A stretch of DNA of 64,000 bases. Origin: Lactococcus termiticola. GTDB taxonomy: Bacteria > Bacillota > Bacilli > Lactobacillales > Streptococcaceae. Numbering within the stretch: the stretch's first letter is position 1; every line of letters starts with the position of its first letter. The stretch lies in NCBI RefSeq assembly GCF_003116835.1, contig NZ_BFFO01000002.1, forward strand, positions 1-64,000, read 5' to 3'. The notes beneath the pieces are model-generated. The model did no database searches. It worked only from the letters and a program-made list of their open reading frames with translations, and was not told the DNA's origin. Made by a program: the position numbers and the translations under genes. This document shows, in pieces, positions 35,798 to 44,813 of this stretch.

Positions 35798-37037
35798 TTT
35801 TGTAGAGCTTTCAGAAGAAGAATATAGAAATTATGCAAAGACTGTAAAAATCGGAAGCTTTTTACAGATGCCAGAGATGAAAGCCCTACTTCAGCCACTG
35901 GGCTGGAAGACTTATTATGTGGGAGTTAAGGAAGATGGCTTGATTAAACTGGCCAGTTTTTTGGTCGCCAAGCATATGACGGGTGGGATGCATTTTGAAA
36001 TGCAATACGGCGTGATTACTGCCGAAAAAGATGAGCTGGCAGAAAACTTTTTCTATGAGCATCTTAAATATTTTGTAAAAGCTCATCATGGCTTGGAACT
36101 CCTGGCTATTCCTAATAATGACTATCAACATTTAGATGATAAGGGCGAAGCAATCACTGAAAAAGATGATGATTTTATCAATCGTCTGAATCATTTAGGT
36201 TATAAACATTGGGATTTTATAACGGGCTTTAATGATCGCGGAGAATCTATCTGGCACTATGTCAAGGATTTATCAGCTATTGCTGATAGCAAGAAGCTCA
36301 TGAAGTCATATAGCAAGGCCGGCCAGCATTCTGTTAAAAAGACTCAACAATTTGGGATTAGGGTGAGACCAATGCAACGTGAGGAGCTATCGGTCTTTAA
36401 GGATATGACCGCTCAGACCTCAGAACGGCGGGGCTATGATGATCACGACCTCCCCTACTATGAGCATTTCTACGATGCTTTTGGAGAAAATTGCGATTTT
36501 CTTCTTGCTGAGATAAATTTTGCCCAGTATGCGAAAGGCCTAGAAGAAGACATTTCTAAAAATGAAGCTAAGATTCAAAGCTTGAATGCAGATATCGAGG
36601 CTTCAGATTCTGCCAAGAAAAAGAAACAAAGGGATGAGCTCGTTAAGCAGACAGCAAGCCTGCAGAAGCGGATGGATGAGGTTGCTGGCTATGTTGAGAC
36701 CTATGGCGACCAGGCAGTTCCTCTTGCTGGAGCCCTCATGGTTTATAATTCTGCTGAGACTGTTTACCTGGCTTCAGGCTCTTATGAAAATTTCAAAAAC
36801 TTTTATGCTCCCTTTGCTATCCAGCACTATGCCATGTCTAAAACGCTTGACTTAGGGATTTCAAGCTATAACTTCTTTGGTATTCAAGGAAAATTAGACG
36901 GGAGTGATGGCGTCCTGCGCTTTAAGGAAAACTTCGCTGGAGAGATTGTTGAGAAGATGGGCTATTTTGACTACGTCGCCCACCCTATGAAGCAAAAATC
37001 TCTCCTAGTGCTAAAAAAATTAATGAGGAGACATTAA
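35772..37037 (+). CDS. FemABX-family peptidyltransferase 1
   Basis: Fem-type enzymes transfer amino acids from aminoacyl-tRNA to lipid II to build the peptidoglycan cross-bridge. The start is uncertain: no ATG fits, and TTG at 35772 has AGGAAAGG upstream; TTG at 35784 is an alternative. The frame overlaps the end of proB. It contains a seryl-tRNA-synthetase-like coiled-coil arm at about residues 255-310 ([11 protein letters not shown] through QKRMDEV), as in FemA, and the conserved [21 protein letters not shown] and YNFFGIQGK blocks of the C-terminal GNAT-like fold. About 422 residues. Confidence 0.85.
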   Translation: MGLILRNYDFVELSEEEYRNYAKTVKIGSFLQMPEMKALLQPLGWKTYYVGVKEDGLIKLASFLVAKHMTGGMHFEMQYGVITAEKDELAENFFYEHLKYFVKAHHGLELLAIPNNDYQHLDDKGEAITEKDDDFINRLNHLGYKHWDFITGFNDRGESIWHYVKDLSAIADSKKLMKSYSKAGQHSVKKTQQFGIRVRPMQREELSVFKDMTAQTSERRGYDDHDLPYYEHFYDAFGENCDFLLAEINFAQYAKGLEEDISKNEAKIQSLNADIEASDSAKKKKQRDELVKQTASLQKRMDEVAGYVETYGDQAVPLAGALMVYNSAETVYLASGSYENFKNFYAPFAIQHYAMSKTLDLGISSYNFFGIQGKLDGSDGVLRFKENFAGEIVEKMGYFDYVAHPMKQKSLLVLKKLMRRH

Positions 37038-38257
37038 TGGAGCTTTCACTGATTTCCAAGGAAGAATTTACTGCCTTTGCCAATCAATACGCAAGGACTT
37101 TTTTACAGAGTCCAGAAATGGAAGGCCTGCTTGAAGCATCAGGATGGGACTGTCATCTGCTCGGTATCCATAAGACAGGGGAACTTGAACTGGTTGCCCT
37201 CCTGATTTCAAAGCCGATGACAGGTGGCCATCATTTTGAGCTCCAATACGGTCCTGTCTATAAGGATGAGAATGATGCCCTTGAAAGTTTCTTTTATGAG
37301 GCCCTCAAAGGCTACTTAAAACGAGAAAACTGTCTGGAATTTTTAGCAATTCCAAATGTCGATTACCAACGATTTAATGATAGGGGAGAAGCAGAAGGCC
37401 CTGCTAATGACGCCTTCATTGATAAGCTTAAAAAGTTGGGCTACAGCCATCAGGGACTGGAGAACGGTTATAATTCTCGTGGAGAAAGCACCTGGCACTA
37501 CCTTAAAGATCTCTCTGCTCTTGAAAATGAAAAGCAACTGCTCAAGTCTTACAGCAAGGACGGGCAATATTCGGTCAAGAGAACTCAACAGTTTGGGATT
37601 CGGGTAAGGGCCCTGGCAAAAGATGAACTCTCTGTCTTCAAGAACATCACAGAACAAACCTCAGAACGTCGAGGCTATAATGACCATGACCTGGCCTACT
37701 ATGAACGGCTCTTTGAGAGCTTTTCTGATAGGGCGGAATTCCTGGTTGCAGAGATTAATTTTTCGGATTATAAGGCTTCTATTGAAAAACGGATAGATGA
37801 GCTGGAGACTAAAATTGCTGCTATCAACAGCCCGCGTAAGGAAAAACAGCGTAAGGAGTTTGAAGACCAGCTCCGGACACAGAAAGTCCGCCATGAAGAA
37901 GCCATAGAGCTCCTGGAGAAGCACGGTGCAGAAGATATTGTTCTGGCTGGCAGTCTCTTTATTTACGGCCCTAATGAAACGACCTATCTCTTTAGTGGCT
38001 CCCTAGAAGCCTTCAAAAAGCTTTATGCCCCCTTTGCCATCCAGCATGAGGTCATGAAAAAGTCTATCGCAGCTGGCATTCCAAGCTATAATTTCTTTGG
38101 CGTTCAGGGCGTTTTTGATGGGACAGACGGCGTGCTTCATTTTAAGCAGAATTTTGCGGGTTATGTAGTTCAAAAGGTGGCCTACTTTAATTATTATCCA
38201 AGTCCTGCCAAGTTTAAGCTACTTCAGGCAACCAAAAAACTCTTAGGAAGAAAATAA
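37037..38257 (+). CDS. FemABX-family peptidyltransferase 2
   Basis: This 406-residue paralogue is very similar to the preceding gene: both share [21 protein letters not shown], TSERRGYxDHDL and the Fem blocks. The coiled-coil arm (about 240-300) is present. Its ATG overlaps the previous stop by one base, with AGGAG upstream. It probably adds a particular bridge residue; MurM/MurN of pneumococcus are the best-known relatives, but which amino acid is used cannot be read from sequence. Confidence 0.87.
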   Translation: MELSLISKEEFTAFANQYARTFLQSPEMEGLLEASGWDCHLLGIHKTGELELVALLISKPMTGGHHFELQYGPVYKDENDALESFFYEALKGYLKRENCLEFLAIPNVDYQRFNDRGEAEGPANDAFIDKLKKLGYSHQGLENGYNSRGESTWHYLKDLSALENEKQLLKSYSKDGQYSVKRTQQFGIRVRALAKDELSVFKNITEQTSERRGYNDHDLAYYERLFESFSDRAEFLVAEINFSDYKASIEKRIDELETKIAAINSPRKEKQRKEFEDQLRTQKVRHEEAIELLEKHGAEDIVLAGSLFIYGPNETTYLFSGSLEAFKKLYAPFAIQHEVMKKSIAAGIPSYNFFGVQGVFDGTDGVLHFKQNFAGYVVQKVAYFNYYPSPAKFKLLQATKKLLGRK

Positions 38258-39303
38258 TGACCTTTCAAGAAATTACTAAAGACGAATTTGCTCAATTTTC
38301 AAGGCAATACAGTCAATCTTTTTTGCAGACCCGGCAGATGGCAGAGATGCTTGAAAAGCGGGGCTATCAGCCTTATTTTGTAGGAATTAAACAGAATGAT
38401 GAGCTTAAGCTTGCTGCCTTTATGACCAGTCTTAAAGTTTTTGGGGGACTGAAGTTTGAGCTGAATTTTGGTCCGATTGGACAGGCTAATGAAGCAGAAT
38501 TGGCCTCATTCTATAAGGGCCTAAAAGCTTTTGTGGCTGATCATCAGGGCTTGGAGCTCAGGACCTATCCAGATAGCAACTATAGGACCTATGATCCCAA
38601 GGGGGAAGCCATCGACCAGCCTAATGAGCGAGCTGTTGAGCAACTCAAGAGCTATGGCTTTGACTTTGTTGTCCGGCATATTGGTTTTGATGAGCAAGAT
38701 GTGGTTGCAGAATGGCAGTATATCAAGGATTTAGCGGAGATTAGTGATGAAGAAACCTTACTAAAGAGCTATAACTCAAATGCTAAGCGAAATGTGAAGA
38801 AGGCCATCAAGAATGCTGTAAGCGTTCGTGTTGCTGATTTTGACGAGCTTGACAAGGTAGAAAAGCTTATTGAAGGGACAGGTGAAAAGCGGAAATTTGC
38901 TACAAAGGATCTGTCTTATTATCAGGAGCTTCATCAGGCCTTTGGTGATAAGGCTGAGATGCTCTTGACCGAAGTCGAGGGCAAGGCGATTGCGGCTGGA
39001 GTCTTTATCGAGGTTGGAAGTGAGTTTCTCTACCTCTACGGTGGTTCAGACGGAGCTTACGGCAAGCTTGGAGGACCTTTTCTCTTGCAACACACTGCCA
39101 TGCTTCATGCCTTAGAACGCGGCCTTAAGTCTTATAATTTCTACGGAATTTCAGGGAAATTTGATGGCTCAGATGGCGTTCTTCGCTTTAAGCAGAATTT
39201 TGGCGGATATATCACACAAAAATTGGGTGAATTTGCCTATTATCCATCTAAGACAAAGTTCAAATTGATTGACATTCTTAAAAAAATAACAGGGCGTAAA
39301 TAA
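38257..39303 (+). CDS. FemABX-family peptidyltransferase 3, no coiled coil
   Basis: At 348 residues this is shorter than its neighbours because the coiled-coil arm is missing. It resembles FemX-type enzymes in that respect. Shared blocks are YSQSFLQTRQMAEMLEKRGY at the start, LKSYNSNAKRNVKKA and YNFYGISGKFDGSDG near the end. The start overlaps the previous stop by one base. The absent arm suggests a different position in bridge building or a different tRNA contact. Confidence 0.86.
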   Translation: MTFQEITKDEFAQFSRQYSQSFLQTRQMAEMLEKRGYQPYFVGIKQNDELKLAAFMTSLKVFGGLKFELNFGPIGQANEAELASFYKGLKAFVADHQGLELRTYPDSNYRTYDPKGEAIDQPNERAVEQLKSYGFDFVVRHIGFDEQDVVAEWQYIKDLAEISDEETLLKSYNSNAKRNVKKAIKNAVSVRVADFDELDKVEKLIEGTGEKRKFATKDLSYYQELHQAFGDKAEMLLTEVEGKAIAAGVFIEVGSEFLYLYGGSDGAYGKLGGPFLLQHTAMLHALERGLKSYNFYGISGKFDGSDGVLRFKQNFGGYITQKLGEFAYYPSKTKFKLIDILKKITGRK

Positions 39304-40470
39304 ATGTACAGTGTAAAAATCGGGCTTGACGCCCAAAGCCATGATGACTTTATCGAAAATTCTAAGCTGCCTAATCTCTTGCAGTCCAGCAACTGGGCCA
39401 AGGTCAAGGATAATTGGGGGAGTGAGCTCATCGGCTTTTTCCAAGATGATAAGCTCAAGGCCAGCTGTCTGGTCCTGATCCGACCCTTGCCGATGGGGAT
39501 GAGCATGCTCTATATTCCTCGTGGTATTGCCATGGATTATGAGGATGAAGGCCTGCTAAAGTTTGTTATTGCTGAACTTAAAAAGTTTGCAAAATCTAAA
39601 AAGGCCCTCTTTACGAAGCTGGACCCGGCTATTAACTTTGGAGCAGCGAGACCGCTTATCTCGGCCTTAGAGCACTTAGGGCTTGAGTACACCGGTCGGA
39701 CCCAGGATATGCATGATACTATCCAGCCCCGTTTTAATGCGGTCATCCACGAGGAAGACTTCAGCGAAGAGGCTCTGGACAAGAAGACTCGGCAGTTCTT
39801 GAGAAAGGCAAATAATTCTCATCCTATTGTCGTTCATGGCTCTAAAGAGCTGGTCCCTGTCTTTGCTGAGTTGATGAAAAAGACAGAATCTCGTAAGCAG
39901 GTTAGTCTGAGAAATGCAGACTATTATGAGAAGCTCTTAGACATCTATGGGGCTAAGGCCTTTATCAGCCTGATTCAGTTTGATATGGGAGCCGTAAAGG
40001 CAGACCTTGAGCAAAATGCTGAAAATGTCCGGTCAAATTTAGCTAAGGCGAAAAACGAAAAGCGGACAAGGGCCCTAAATGAAGAACTGGCTATCATCGA
40101 GAAGAACCTGTCAGAAACGCAGGCCCTCATTGAGCAACGCGGGGAAGTGATCCCTGTCGCAGCCTGTCTCACCATCAATGTCTTTGCTGCTGCAGAAACA
40201 CTCTATGCCGGGACAGACACCGACTTCCAGAAATACTATCCAAGCTATCTGGCCTGGTATGAAACTATCAAGCATGCCTTTGAACAGGGGGCAATGACCC
40301 TCAACATGGGTGGCCTTGAAAATTCATTGTCGCCAGAAGACGGTCTGCTTCGTTTTAAGAAGCACTTTAATCCTCGGATTGAAGAGTATGTGGGCGAGTT
40401 TGACTTGCCGACACACCGCCTGCGTTACAAGCTGGCCAATTACTTCTATAAGCGGAAGAAAAGAAAATAA
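39304..40470 (+). CDS. FemABX-family peptidyltransferase 4
   Basis: This 388-residue protein is more divergent than the other three. The N-terminus LLQSSNWAKVKDNWGSE and the block MSMLYIPRGIAMDYED are typical of MurM-like proteins. A coiled-coil arm with Lys/Glu repeats lies around 230-285. It starts directly after the preceding stop and is the last of the array before a terminator. Confidence 0.85.
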   Translation: MYSVKIGLDAQSHDDFIENSKLPNLLQSSNWAKVKDNWGSELIGFFQDDKLKASCLVLIRPLPMGMSMLYIPRGIAMDYEDEGLLKFVIAELKKFAKSKKALFTKLDPAINFGAARPLISALEHLGLEYTGRTQDMHDTIQPRFNAVIHEEDFSEEALDKKTRQFLRKANNSHPIVVHGSKELVPVFAELMKKTESRKQVSLRNADYYEKLLDIYGAKAFISLIQFDMGAVKADLEQNAENVRSNLAKAKNEKRTRALNEELAIIEKNLSETQALIEQRGEVIPVAACLTINVFAAAETLYAGTDTDFQKYYPSYLAWYETIKHAFEQGAMTLNMGGLENSLSPEDGLLRFKKHFNPRIEEYVGEFDLPTHRLRYKLANYFYKRKKRK

Positions 40471-40473
40471 GCA

Positions 40474-40501
40474 AAGGCGGGGCTGGTCCCTGCCTTCTTT
40501 A
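40474..40501 (+). terminator. Terminator of the proB-fem operon
   Basis: AAGGC.GGG and CCC.GCCTT form a hairpin followed by CTTT. It abuts the promoter of the next gene. Confidence 0.75.
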
Positions 40502-40510
40502 TGTTAAAAT
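40502..40510 (+). promoter_or_regulatory. Leaderless promoter of the DMT-type gene
   Basis: TGTTAAAAT is an extended -10 that ends six bases before the ATG at 40517. It matches the coaE arrangement nearly base for base, and no ribosome-binding site is present. Confidence 0.6.
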
Positions 40511-40516
40511 AGAGCT

Positions 40517-41449
40517 ATGATCATCTACGCCCTCATTGCCCTTTTGGCAGGCATTTTGATTTCCAATCAAACGCCGATCAATACTGACTTAAAAAACTAT
40601 TCGGGCACGCCACTTTCAGCTGGGCTCTTGTCCTTCTTCGTCGGGAGCATATTTCTAGCCCTCGTGACCTTTCTGACGACTGGCCGTCTTTTACCGGGCC
40701 CTGACTTTATAGCAAGTCAGCCGGCCTGGATATGGCTGGGTGGCTTTTTAGGGGCAATTTATCTGACCAGCAACATCTTTCTCTTTCCAAAGCTGGGAGC
40801 CCTGCAGACCGTGATTCTGCCGATTGTTGGCCAGATTGTCATGGGGACGATGATAGACAGTTTTGGCCTTTTTGGAGCGAGAAAAATCCCTTTTAGCCTC
40901 CTGCATTCACTGGCGATTTTGCTCTTGTTTGCTGGCTTAGTCGTCGCTGTTGTCCTGCCGACTTTTTTGGTCAAAAAAGAAAAGGCTTCGGTCCAAAGGT
41001 CAGGAAAGCTTATTGGTTGGCAGGTCTGGGGGATCATTATTGGTGGCCTTGGAGCCATGCAACAGGCCATCAACGGCCGACTCGGGGTGCTCTTGGCCAA
41101 TACGCCCCAGGCGACCTTTATCAGCTTCTTGACAGGCGTGATTCTGATTTTTATTGTCGTCATGATTGTTGATAAAAAATTGCCTCGGCTTAGCAATTTG
41201 AGTCAGGCTAAGCCCTGGAACTTTCTCGGAGGTATCCTTGGAGCCCTCTTTGTCTTTGCGACAGTGGTTGCTGTTCCAAAAATCGGTACGGGTCTTAGCA
41301 TCATGATGGGCCTGATTGGGCAAATCATCGGTGGGATGCTGGTCCAGCAGTTTGGCCTCTGGAAGTCCAAGAAGAACCCGGTTCAATTTCTACAGGTCCT
41401 AGGTGCAGTGATCATGGTCATTGCCGTTGTTTTAATAAAAATTTTGTGA
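40517..41449 (+). CDS. DMT-superfamily (DUF606/YdcZ-type) membrane protein
   Basis: This 310-residue protein has about ten transmembrane segments in two similar halves (about 1-150 and 165-310), each beginning with a GILISNQTPINTDL-like or GAMQQAINGRL-like motif with conserved Gln-Asn residues. This is the pattern of the fused YdcZ/DUF606 group of drug/metabolite transporters. The substrate is unknown. It is read from its own promoter and followed after six bases by the DUF1054 gene. Confidence 0.8.
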   Translation: MIIYALIALLAGILISNQTPINTDLKNYSGTPLSAGLLSFFVGSIFLALVTFLTTGRLLPGPDFIASQPAWIWLGGFLGAIYLTSNIFLFPKLGALQTVILPIVGQIVMGTMIDSFGLFGARKIPFSLLHSLAILLLFAGLVVAVVLPTFLVKKEKASVQRSGKLIGWQVWGIIIGGLGAMQQAINGRLGVLLANTPQATFISFLTGVILIFIVVMIVDKKLPRLSNLSQAKPWNFLGGILGALFVFATVVAVPKIGTGLSIMMGLIGQIIGGMLVQQFGLWKSKKNPVQFLQVLGAVIMVIAVVLIKIL

Positions 41450-41455
41450 GGTCAC

Positions 41456-42043
41456 ATGTTTACAGAAAAATCATTTCAAGTCTTTGACATTGAAGGGCTC
41501 GAGCCCAGAATGGAGGCCATCCGGGCTGAGATTCAACCCGTATTTTCCGAAATTGGAGAAATTCTCAGAGGACAGCTGGCTGAGGCTCTTCCAGAAATGG
41601 ATTTTTATCTCCATATTGCCCAGCACAGACGGCGGACGGCCTATGCACCAGATAGTACCTGGTCAGCTATTTCGACTCAGAAGCGGGGCTATAAGATGGA
41701 GGCTTGCTGGACCTTGGGTATCTGGAAGGACCATGTCTTTCTTTACCTGTCGATGATTGACCAGCCCAAGGCTAAGGAGGCCTATGCTGAACTTTTGAGC
41801 AAGACAGCAATCAAGGGGGACTTTGCCATTTCTAAAGACCACACTCAAAACACCGTCTTTGGCATGGAAGAATTAGCAGTAGCCCTCGAGCGTTTCCAAA
41901 AAGTAAAGAAGTCAGAATTTGAAATTGGTCGAATCTGGCCAGCTGCGACCTTTGTAGAAAAGCCAGCAGACGAGCTTTTACAAGAGATGCAGGCGACTCT
42001 GACCGATCTCCTTCCAATTTATAAGAAATTACTAGAGGTATAA
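41456..42043 (+). CDS. DUF1054 (YktB-like) protein
   Basis: This 195-residue soluble protein belongs to the conserved Firmicute family DUF1054. Typical blocks are [22 protein letters not shown] at the start, [17 protein letters not shown] and [15 protein letters not shown]. No biochemical function is established that I know of. It ends one base before aroC. Confidence 0.85.
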   Translation: MFTEKSFQVFDIEGLEPRMEAIRAEIQPVFSEIGEILRGQLAEALPEMDFYLHIAQHRRRTAYAPDSTWSAISTQKRGYKMEACWTLGIWKDHVFLYLSMIDQPKAKEAYAELLSKTAIKGDFAISKDHTQNTVFGMEELAVALERFQKVKKSEFEIGRIWPAATFVEKPADELLQEMQATLTDLLPIYKKLLEV

Positions 42044-42044
42044 G

Positions 42045-43211
42045 ATGCGTTATCTAACAGCTGGCGAAAGCCACGGGCCAAGACTGACGACCATCATCGA
42101 GGGCCTGCCTGCAGGCCTCGAGCTTTCGGCGAGCGACATCAATATTGAGTTGAAACGCCGTCAAGGTGGATATGGCCGTGGTGGACGGATGGCGATCGAG
42201 TCTGACCAGGTCGAAATCACATCAGGTGTCCGTCATGGCAAAACCCTAGGTTCGCCTGTCACGCTCAATGTGACGAATAAAGATTTTGTCCACTGGACAG
42301 AAATCATGGCGGCTGAAGAAGTCGAAGACAAGATCAGGACCCAACGTCGCCTGACCAAGCCCCGCCCTGGCCACGCCGACCTGGTCGGTGGCATGAAGTA
42401 TGACTTTGACGACCTCAGAAATGTCCTCGAACGCTCAAGTGCTCGTGAGACGACCATGCGGGTCGCTGTCGGAGCCGTGGCTAAGAAGCTCCTGGCAGAG
42501 CTTGGTATCGAGTTGGCCAATCATGTCGTCAACTTTGGTGGCTTTGAGCTGGCGAGCTCAGAAGAACTGACGGTCGCTGAAATCAAATCAACTGCCGGTC
42601 AAAATGACCTTTCTATCGTCGATGAAGGCCAGGCAGATGACATCCGTGCTCATATTGATGCCATCAAAAAGGCGGGTGACACGATCGGTGGGATTGTTGA
42701 AGTCAGGGCTAGTGGCTTACCTGCAGGCCTCGGCTCCTATGTCCACTATGATCGTAAGCTTGATGCCAAGTTGGCCCAGGCCGTCGTGTCTATTAATGCC
42801 TTTAAGGGAGTGGAATTTGGCCTTGGCTTTGAGGCCGGCAAGCTCCGAGGATCTGAGGTCATGGACGAAATCAACTGGGAGGCGAAATCAGGCTATGCTC
42901 GCTCGAGCAACCATCTAGGTGGCTTTGAAGGCGGCATGACCAATGGCCAAGACATCATCGTCCGGGGCGTCATGAAGCCTATCCCAACCCTATACAAGCC
43001 CTTGATGTCAGTCGACACTGAGAGCCACGAGCCCTATAAGGCCAGTGTTGAGCGGAGCGACCCGACCGCCCTGCCAGCTGCAGGTGTGGTCATGGAAAAT
43101 GTCCTTGCAACCGTCCTGGCCCAGGAAATTTTAGAAAAATTTAATTCAGACAATATGAAAGAGCTCAAGGAGGCTCTGAAAGCTTATCGCCAGAGGCTCG
43201 AGGAATACTAA
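42045..43211 (+). CDS. aroC: AroC, chorismate synthase
   Basis: AroC performs the last common step to aromatic amino acids, converting EPSP to chorismate with reduced FMN. Signatures: [18 protein letters not shown] at the start, [13 protein letters not shown] and [16 protein letters not shown] near 130, and [16 protein letters not shown] near 285. It has 388 residues. Other aro genes are not adjacent except aroD at 46.9 kb. Confidence 0.96.
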   Translation: MRYLTAGESHGPRLTTIIEGLPAGLELSASDINIELKRRQGGYGRGGRMAIESDQVEITSGVRHGKTLGSPVTLNVTNKDFVHWTEIMAAEEVEDKIRTQRRLTKPRPGHADLVGGMKYDFDDLRNVLERSSARETTMRVAVGAVAKKLLAELGIELANHVVNFGGFELASSEELTVAEIKSTAGQNDLSIVDEGQADDIRAHIDAIKKAGDTIGGIVEVRASGLPAGLGSYVHYDRKLDAKLAQAVVSINAFKGVEFGLGFEAGKLRGSEVMDEINWEAKSGYARSSNHLGGFEGGMTNGQDIIVRGVMKPIPTLYKPLMSVDTESHEPYKASVERSDPTALPAAGVVMENVLATVLAQEILEKFNSDNMKELKEALKAYRQRLEEY

Positions 43212-43215
43212 GAAA

Positions 43216-43452
43216 ATGAATGCGATTGAAATTAAAATCAACAAGCGGGAGACCATGGTCTTTGATGACTGGGACAATGCCAATCTCTTTATAGAAAGCT
43301 TTACCCAGGACTTTGCTGAAAATATTGTGATTTCAGCTCCAAAAGAGGCCCATCCTGATCATATCGAGATGTCAGCTGTCTTCTACCAGCCCAGAGAGCC
43401 CAAGCCACAAGGCCAAGAAGTGCTCTTGCTTGATATTAAATTGCCCAAATAG
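43216..43452 (+). CDS. Small hypothetical protein after aroC
   Basis: This 78-residue acidic soluble protein is of unknown function (starts MNAIEIKINKRETMVFDDW). It begins four bases after the aroC stop, so it is probably co-transcribed. The pattern of short beta strands suggests a single small domain. There is no signal or membrane segment. Confidence 0.65.
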   Translation: MNAIEIKINKRETMVFDDWDNANLFIESFTQDFAENIVISAPKEAHPDHIEMSAVFYQPREPKPQGQEVLLLDIKLPK

Positions 43453-43465
43453 ATGAGAAAAAATA

Positions 43466-43511
43466 AGCCATTCTTCAAAACTTACAAAATTGTAAGTTTA
43501 AGGCTTTTTTT
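43466..43511 (+). terminator. Terminator with perfect ACTTACAA palindrome
   Basis: AAGCC and GGCTT enclose ACTTACAA-AA-TTGTAAGT, then T9. The inner palindrome could also be an operator for the yxeA promoter (TGCTAAAAT about 43516-43524). Confidence 0.8.
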
Positions 43512-43555
43512 TTCTGCTAAAATGAATTTATCAACTCAATAAGGAGATTAACATT

Positions 43556-43906
43556 ATGAAAAAAATATTAATTGGAATCGTCGCAGTTCTCGTCATCATC
43601 GGAGCTGGAGGCTTTGGCTGGTATCAGCTGACCTATGGAGGCAAAGATTACTACGTACAAATCAAGACGGACGGAGAGAAGAGGACGGTTACAGCCAATG
43701 ACGGCAACAAGTTCCCCATCTATACCTATAAAATCAAGGCCACTGAAAAATCTGGCCAGACCAAGGACATCGAATTTACAGCTGACCACAACCTCCGCCA
43801 CGGTGCCTATCTTGACTTGACTTACAACAACAAGAAGGGCGTGACGAACTGGAAGGAAGTGCAAAAAGATGAGGTGCCAAAAGAAGCCCTCGACAAGCTC
43901 AACTAG
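43556..43906 (+). CDS. YxeA-family exported protein
   Basis: This 116-residue member of the YxeA/DUF1093 family of small OB-fold-like proteins has an N-terminal membrane anchor or signal (about 4-24) followed by YYVQIKTDGE and YTYKIKATEKSGQTKDIEFTAD. In Bacillus yxeA lies near a BceAB-type transporter, as here. It is probably an accessory to the ABC module or a cell-envelope stress protein. AAGGAG lies upstream. Confidence 0.8.
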   Translation: MKKILIGIVAVLVIIGAGGFGWYQLTYGGKDYYVQIKTDGEKRTVTANDGNKFPIYTYKIKATEKSGQTKDIEFTADHNLRHGAYLDLTYNNKKGVTNWKEVQKDEVPKEALDKLN

Positions 43907-43917
43907 GGAGGTAGCTT

Positions 43918-44046
43918 ATGGATTTCACAATCTTTAACATCATATTAACCAGCTTTACAGCAGTCTCTGTCTTACTCATGGCAGGCTGTCTGGCCTTTAG
44001 TTATAAGCAATCTAAGACACTCTTAAAAAAGAATCGGGGAAGATAA
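43918..44046 (+). CDS. 42-residue membrane peptide before bceA
   Basis: This short frame has a very strong ribosome-binding site (GGGAGGT) and ends at the base before the bceA ATG. The peptide has one hydrophobic helix (about 5-27) and a basic tail (KQSKTLLKKNRGR). The context recalls VraH, a small peptide that works with the VraDE transporter of Staphylococcus, but sequence similarity is not claimed. Confidence 0.65.
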   Translation: MDFTIFNIILTSFTAVSVLLMAGCLAFSYKQSKTLLKKNRGR

Positions 44047-44805
44047 ATGTTAGTAGAAGTCAAACATCTTAAAAAAGTCTTTAAGACCAGATTTTCAAAG
44101 GAAGAAACCACAGCACTGGTCGACATCGACTTTACTGTCGAAGAGGGTGAATACATCGCTATCATGGGAGAATCAGGTTCAGGAAAGACCACCCTTCTTA
44201 ATATTCTCTCAACTTTAGAAAAGCCAACAGCTGGCCAGGTCCTCCTGAGAAATAAGGACATCACAGCCATCAAAGAAGACAAGCTCTCAGCCTTCCGCCG
44301 AGACCATCTTGGCTTTGTCTTCCAGGACTTCAACCTCTTGGACACCCTCTCAGTCCGGGACAATATCTACCTGCCTCTGGTCTTGGCGAAAAAGCCTGTC
44401 AAATTAATGAAAGAACGGCTGGACCAGCTGGCTCCACGGCTCAATATCGAAGAGCTCTTGGACAAGCAACCCTTTGAGCTCTCAGGTGGACAGAAACAGC
44501 GTGTGGCCGTTGCCCGCGCCCTCATCTCAGAGCCTGATTTAGTACTGGCTGATGAGCCGACAGCAGCCCTTGACCATAAAAATTCAGAAGGTCTGCTCGA
44601 GCTCTTTGAAAACATCAACGACGCTGGCCAGACCATTATCATGGTAACTCACAGCTCACTTGCTGCGGCCCATGCCAAGCGGGTCCTCTTTATCAAGGAC
44701 GGGATGCTTTACCATCAACTCTACCGGGGCGAGCAGTCTTCCAATGACTTCGCCAAGGAAATTTCTATGACCATGACTGCCTTCCTGAGTGAGGAAGCAG
44801 TTTAG
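44047..44805 (+). CDS. BceA-type ABC transporter ATPase
   Basis: This 252-residue ATPase belongs to the antimicrobial-peptide-resistance (BceA/VraD) group. Walker A is GESGSGKTT (about 39-47), the signature LSGGQKQRVAVARAL (near 139), Walker B LVLADEPTAALD and the switch His in MVTHSS. It starts directly after the small peptide and is followed by the permease after eight bases. Confidence 0.92.
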   Translation: MLVEVKHLKKVFKTRFSKEETTALVDIDFTVEEGEYIAIMGESGSGKTTLLNILSTLEKPTAGQVLLRNKDITAIKEDKLSAFRRDHLGFVFQDFNLLDTLSVRDNIYLPLVLAKKPVKLMKERLDQLAPRLNIEELLDKQPFELSGGQKQRVAVARALISEPDLVLADEPTAALDHKNSEGLLELFENINDAGQTIIMVTHSSLAAAHAKRVLFIKDGMLYHQLYRGEQSSNDFAKEISMTMTAFLSEEAV

Positions 44806-44813
44806 GAGGCCTT

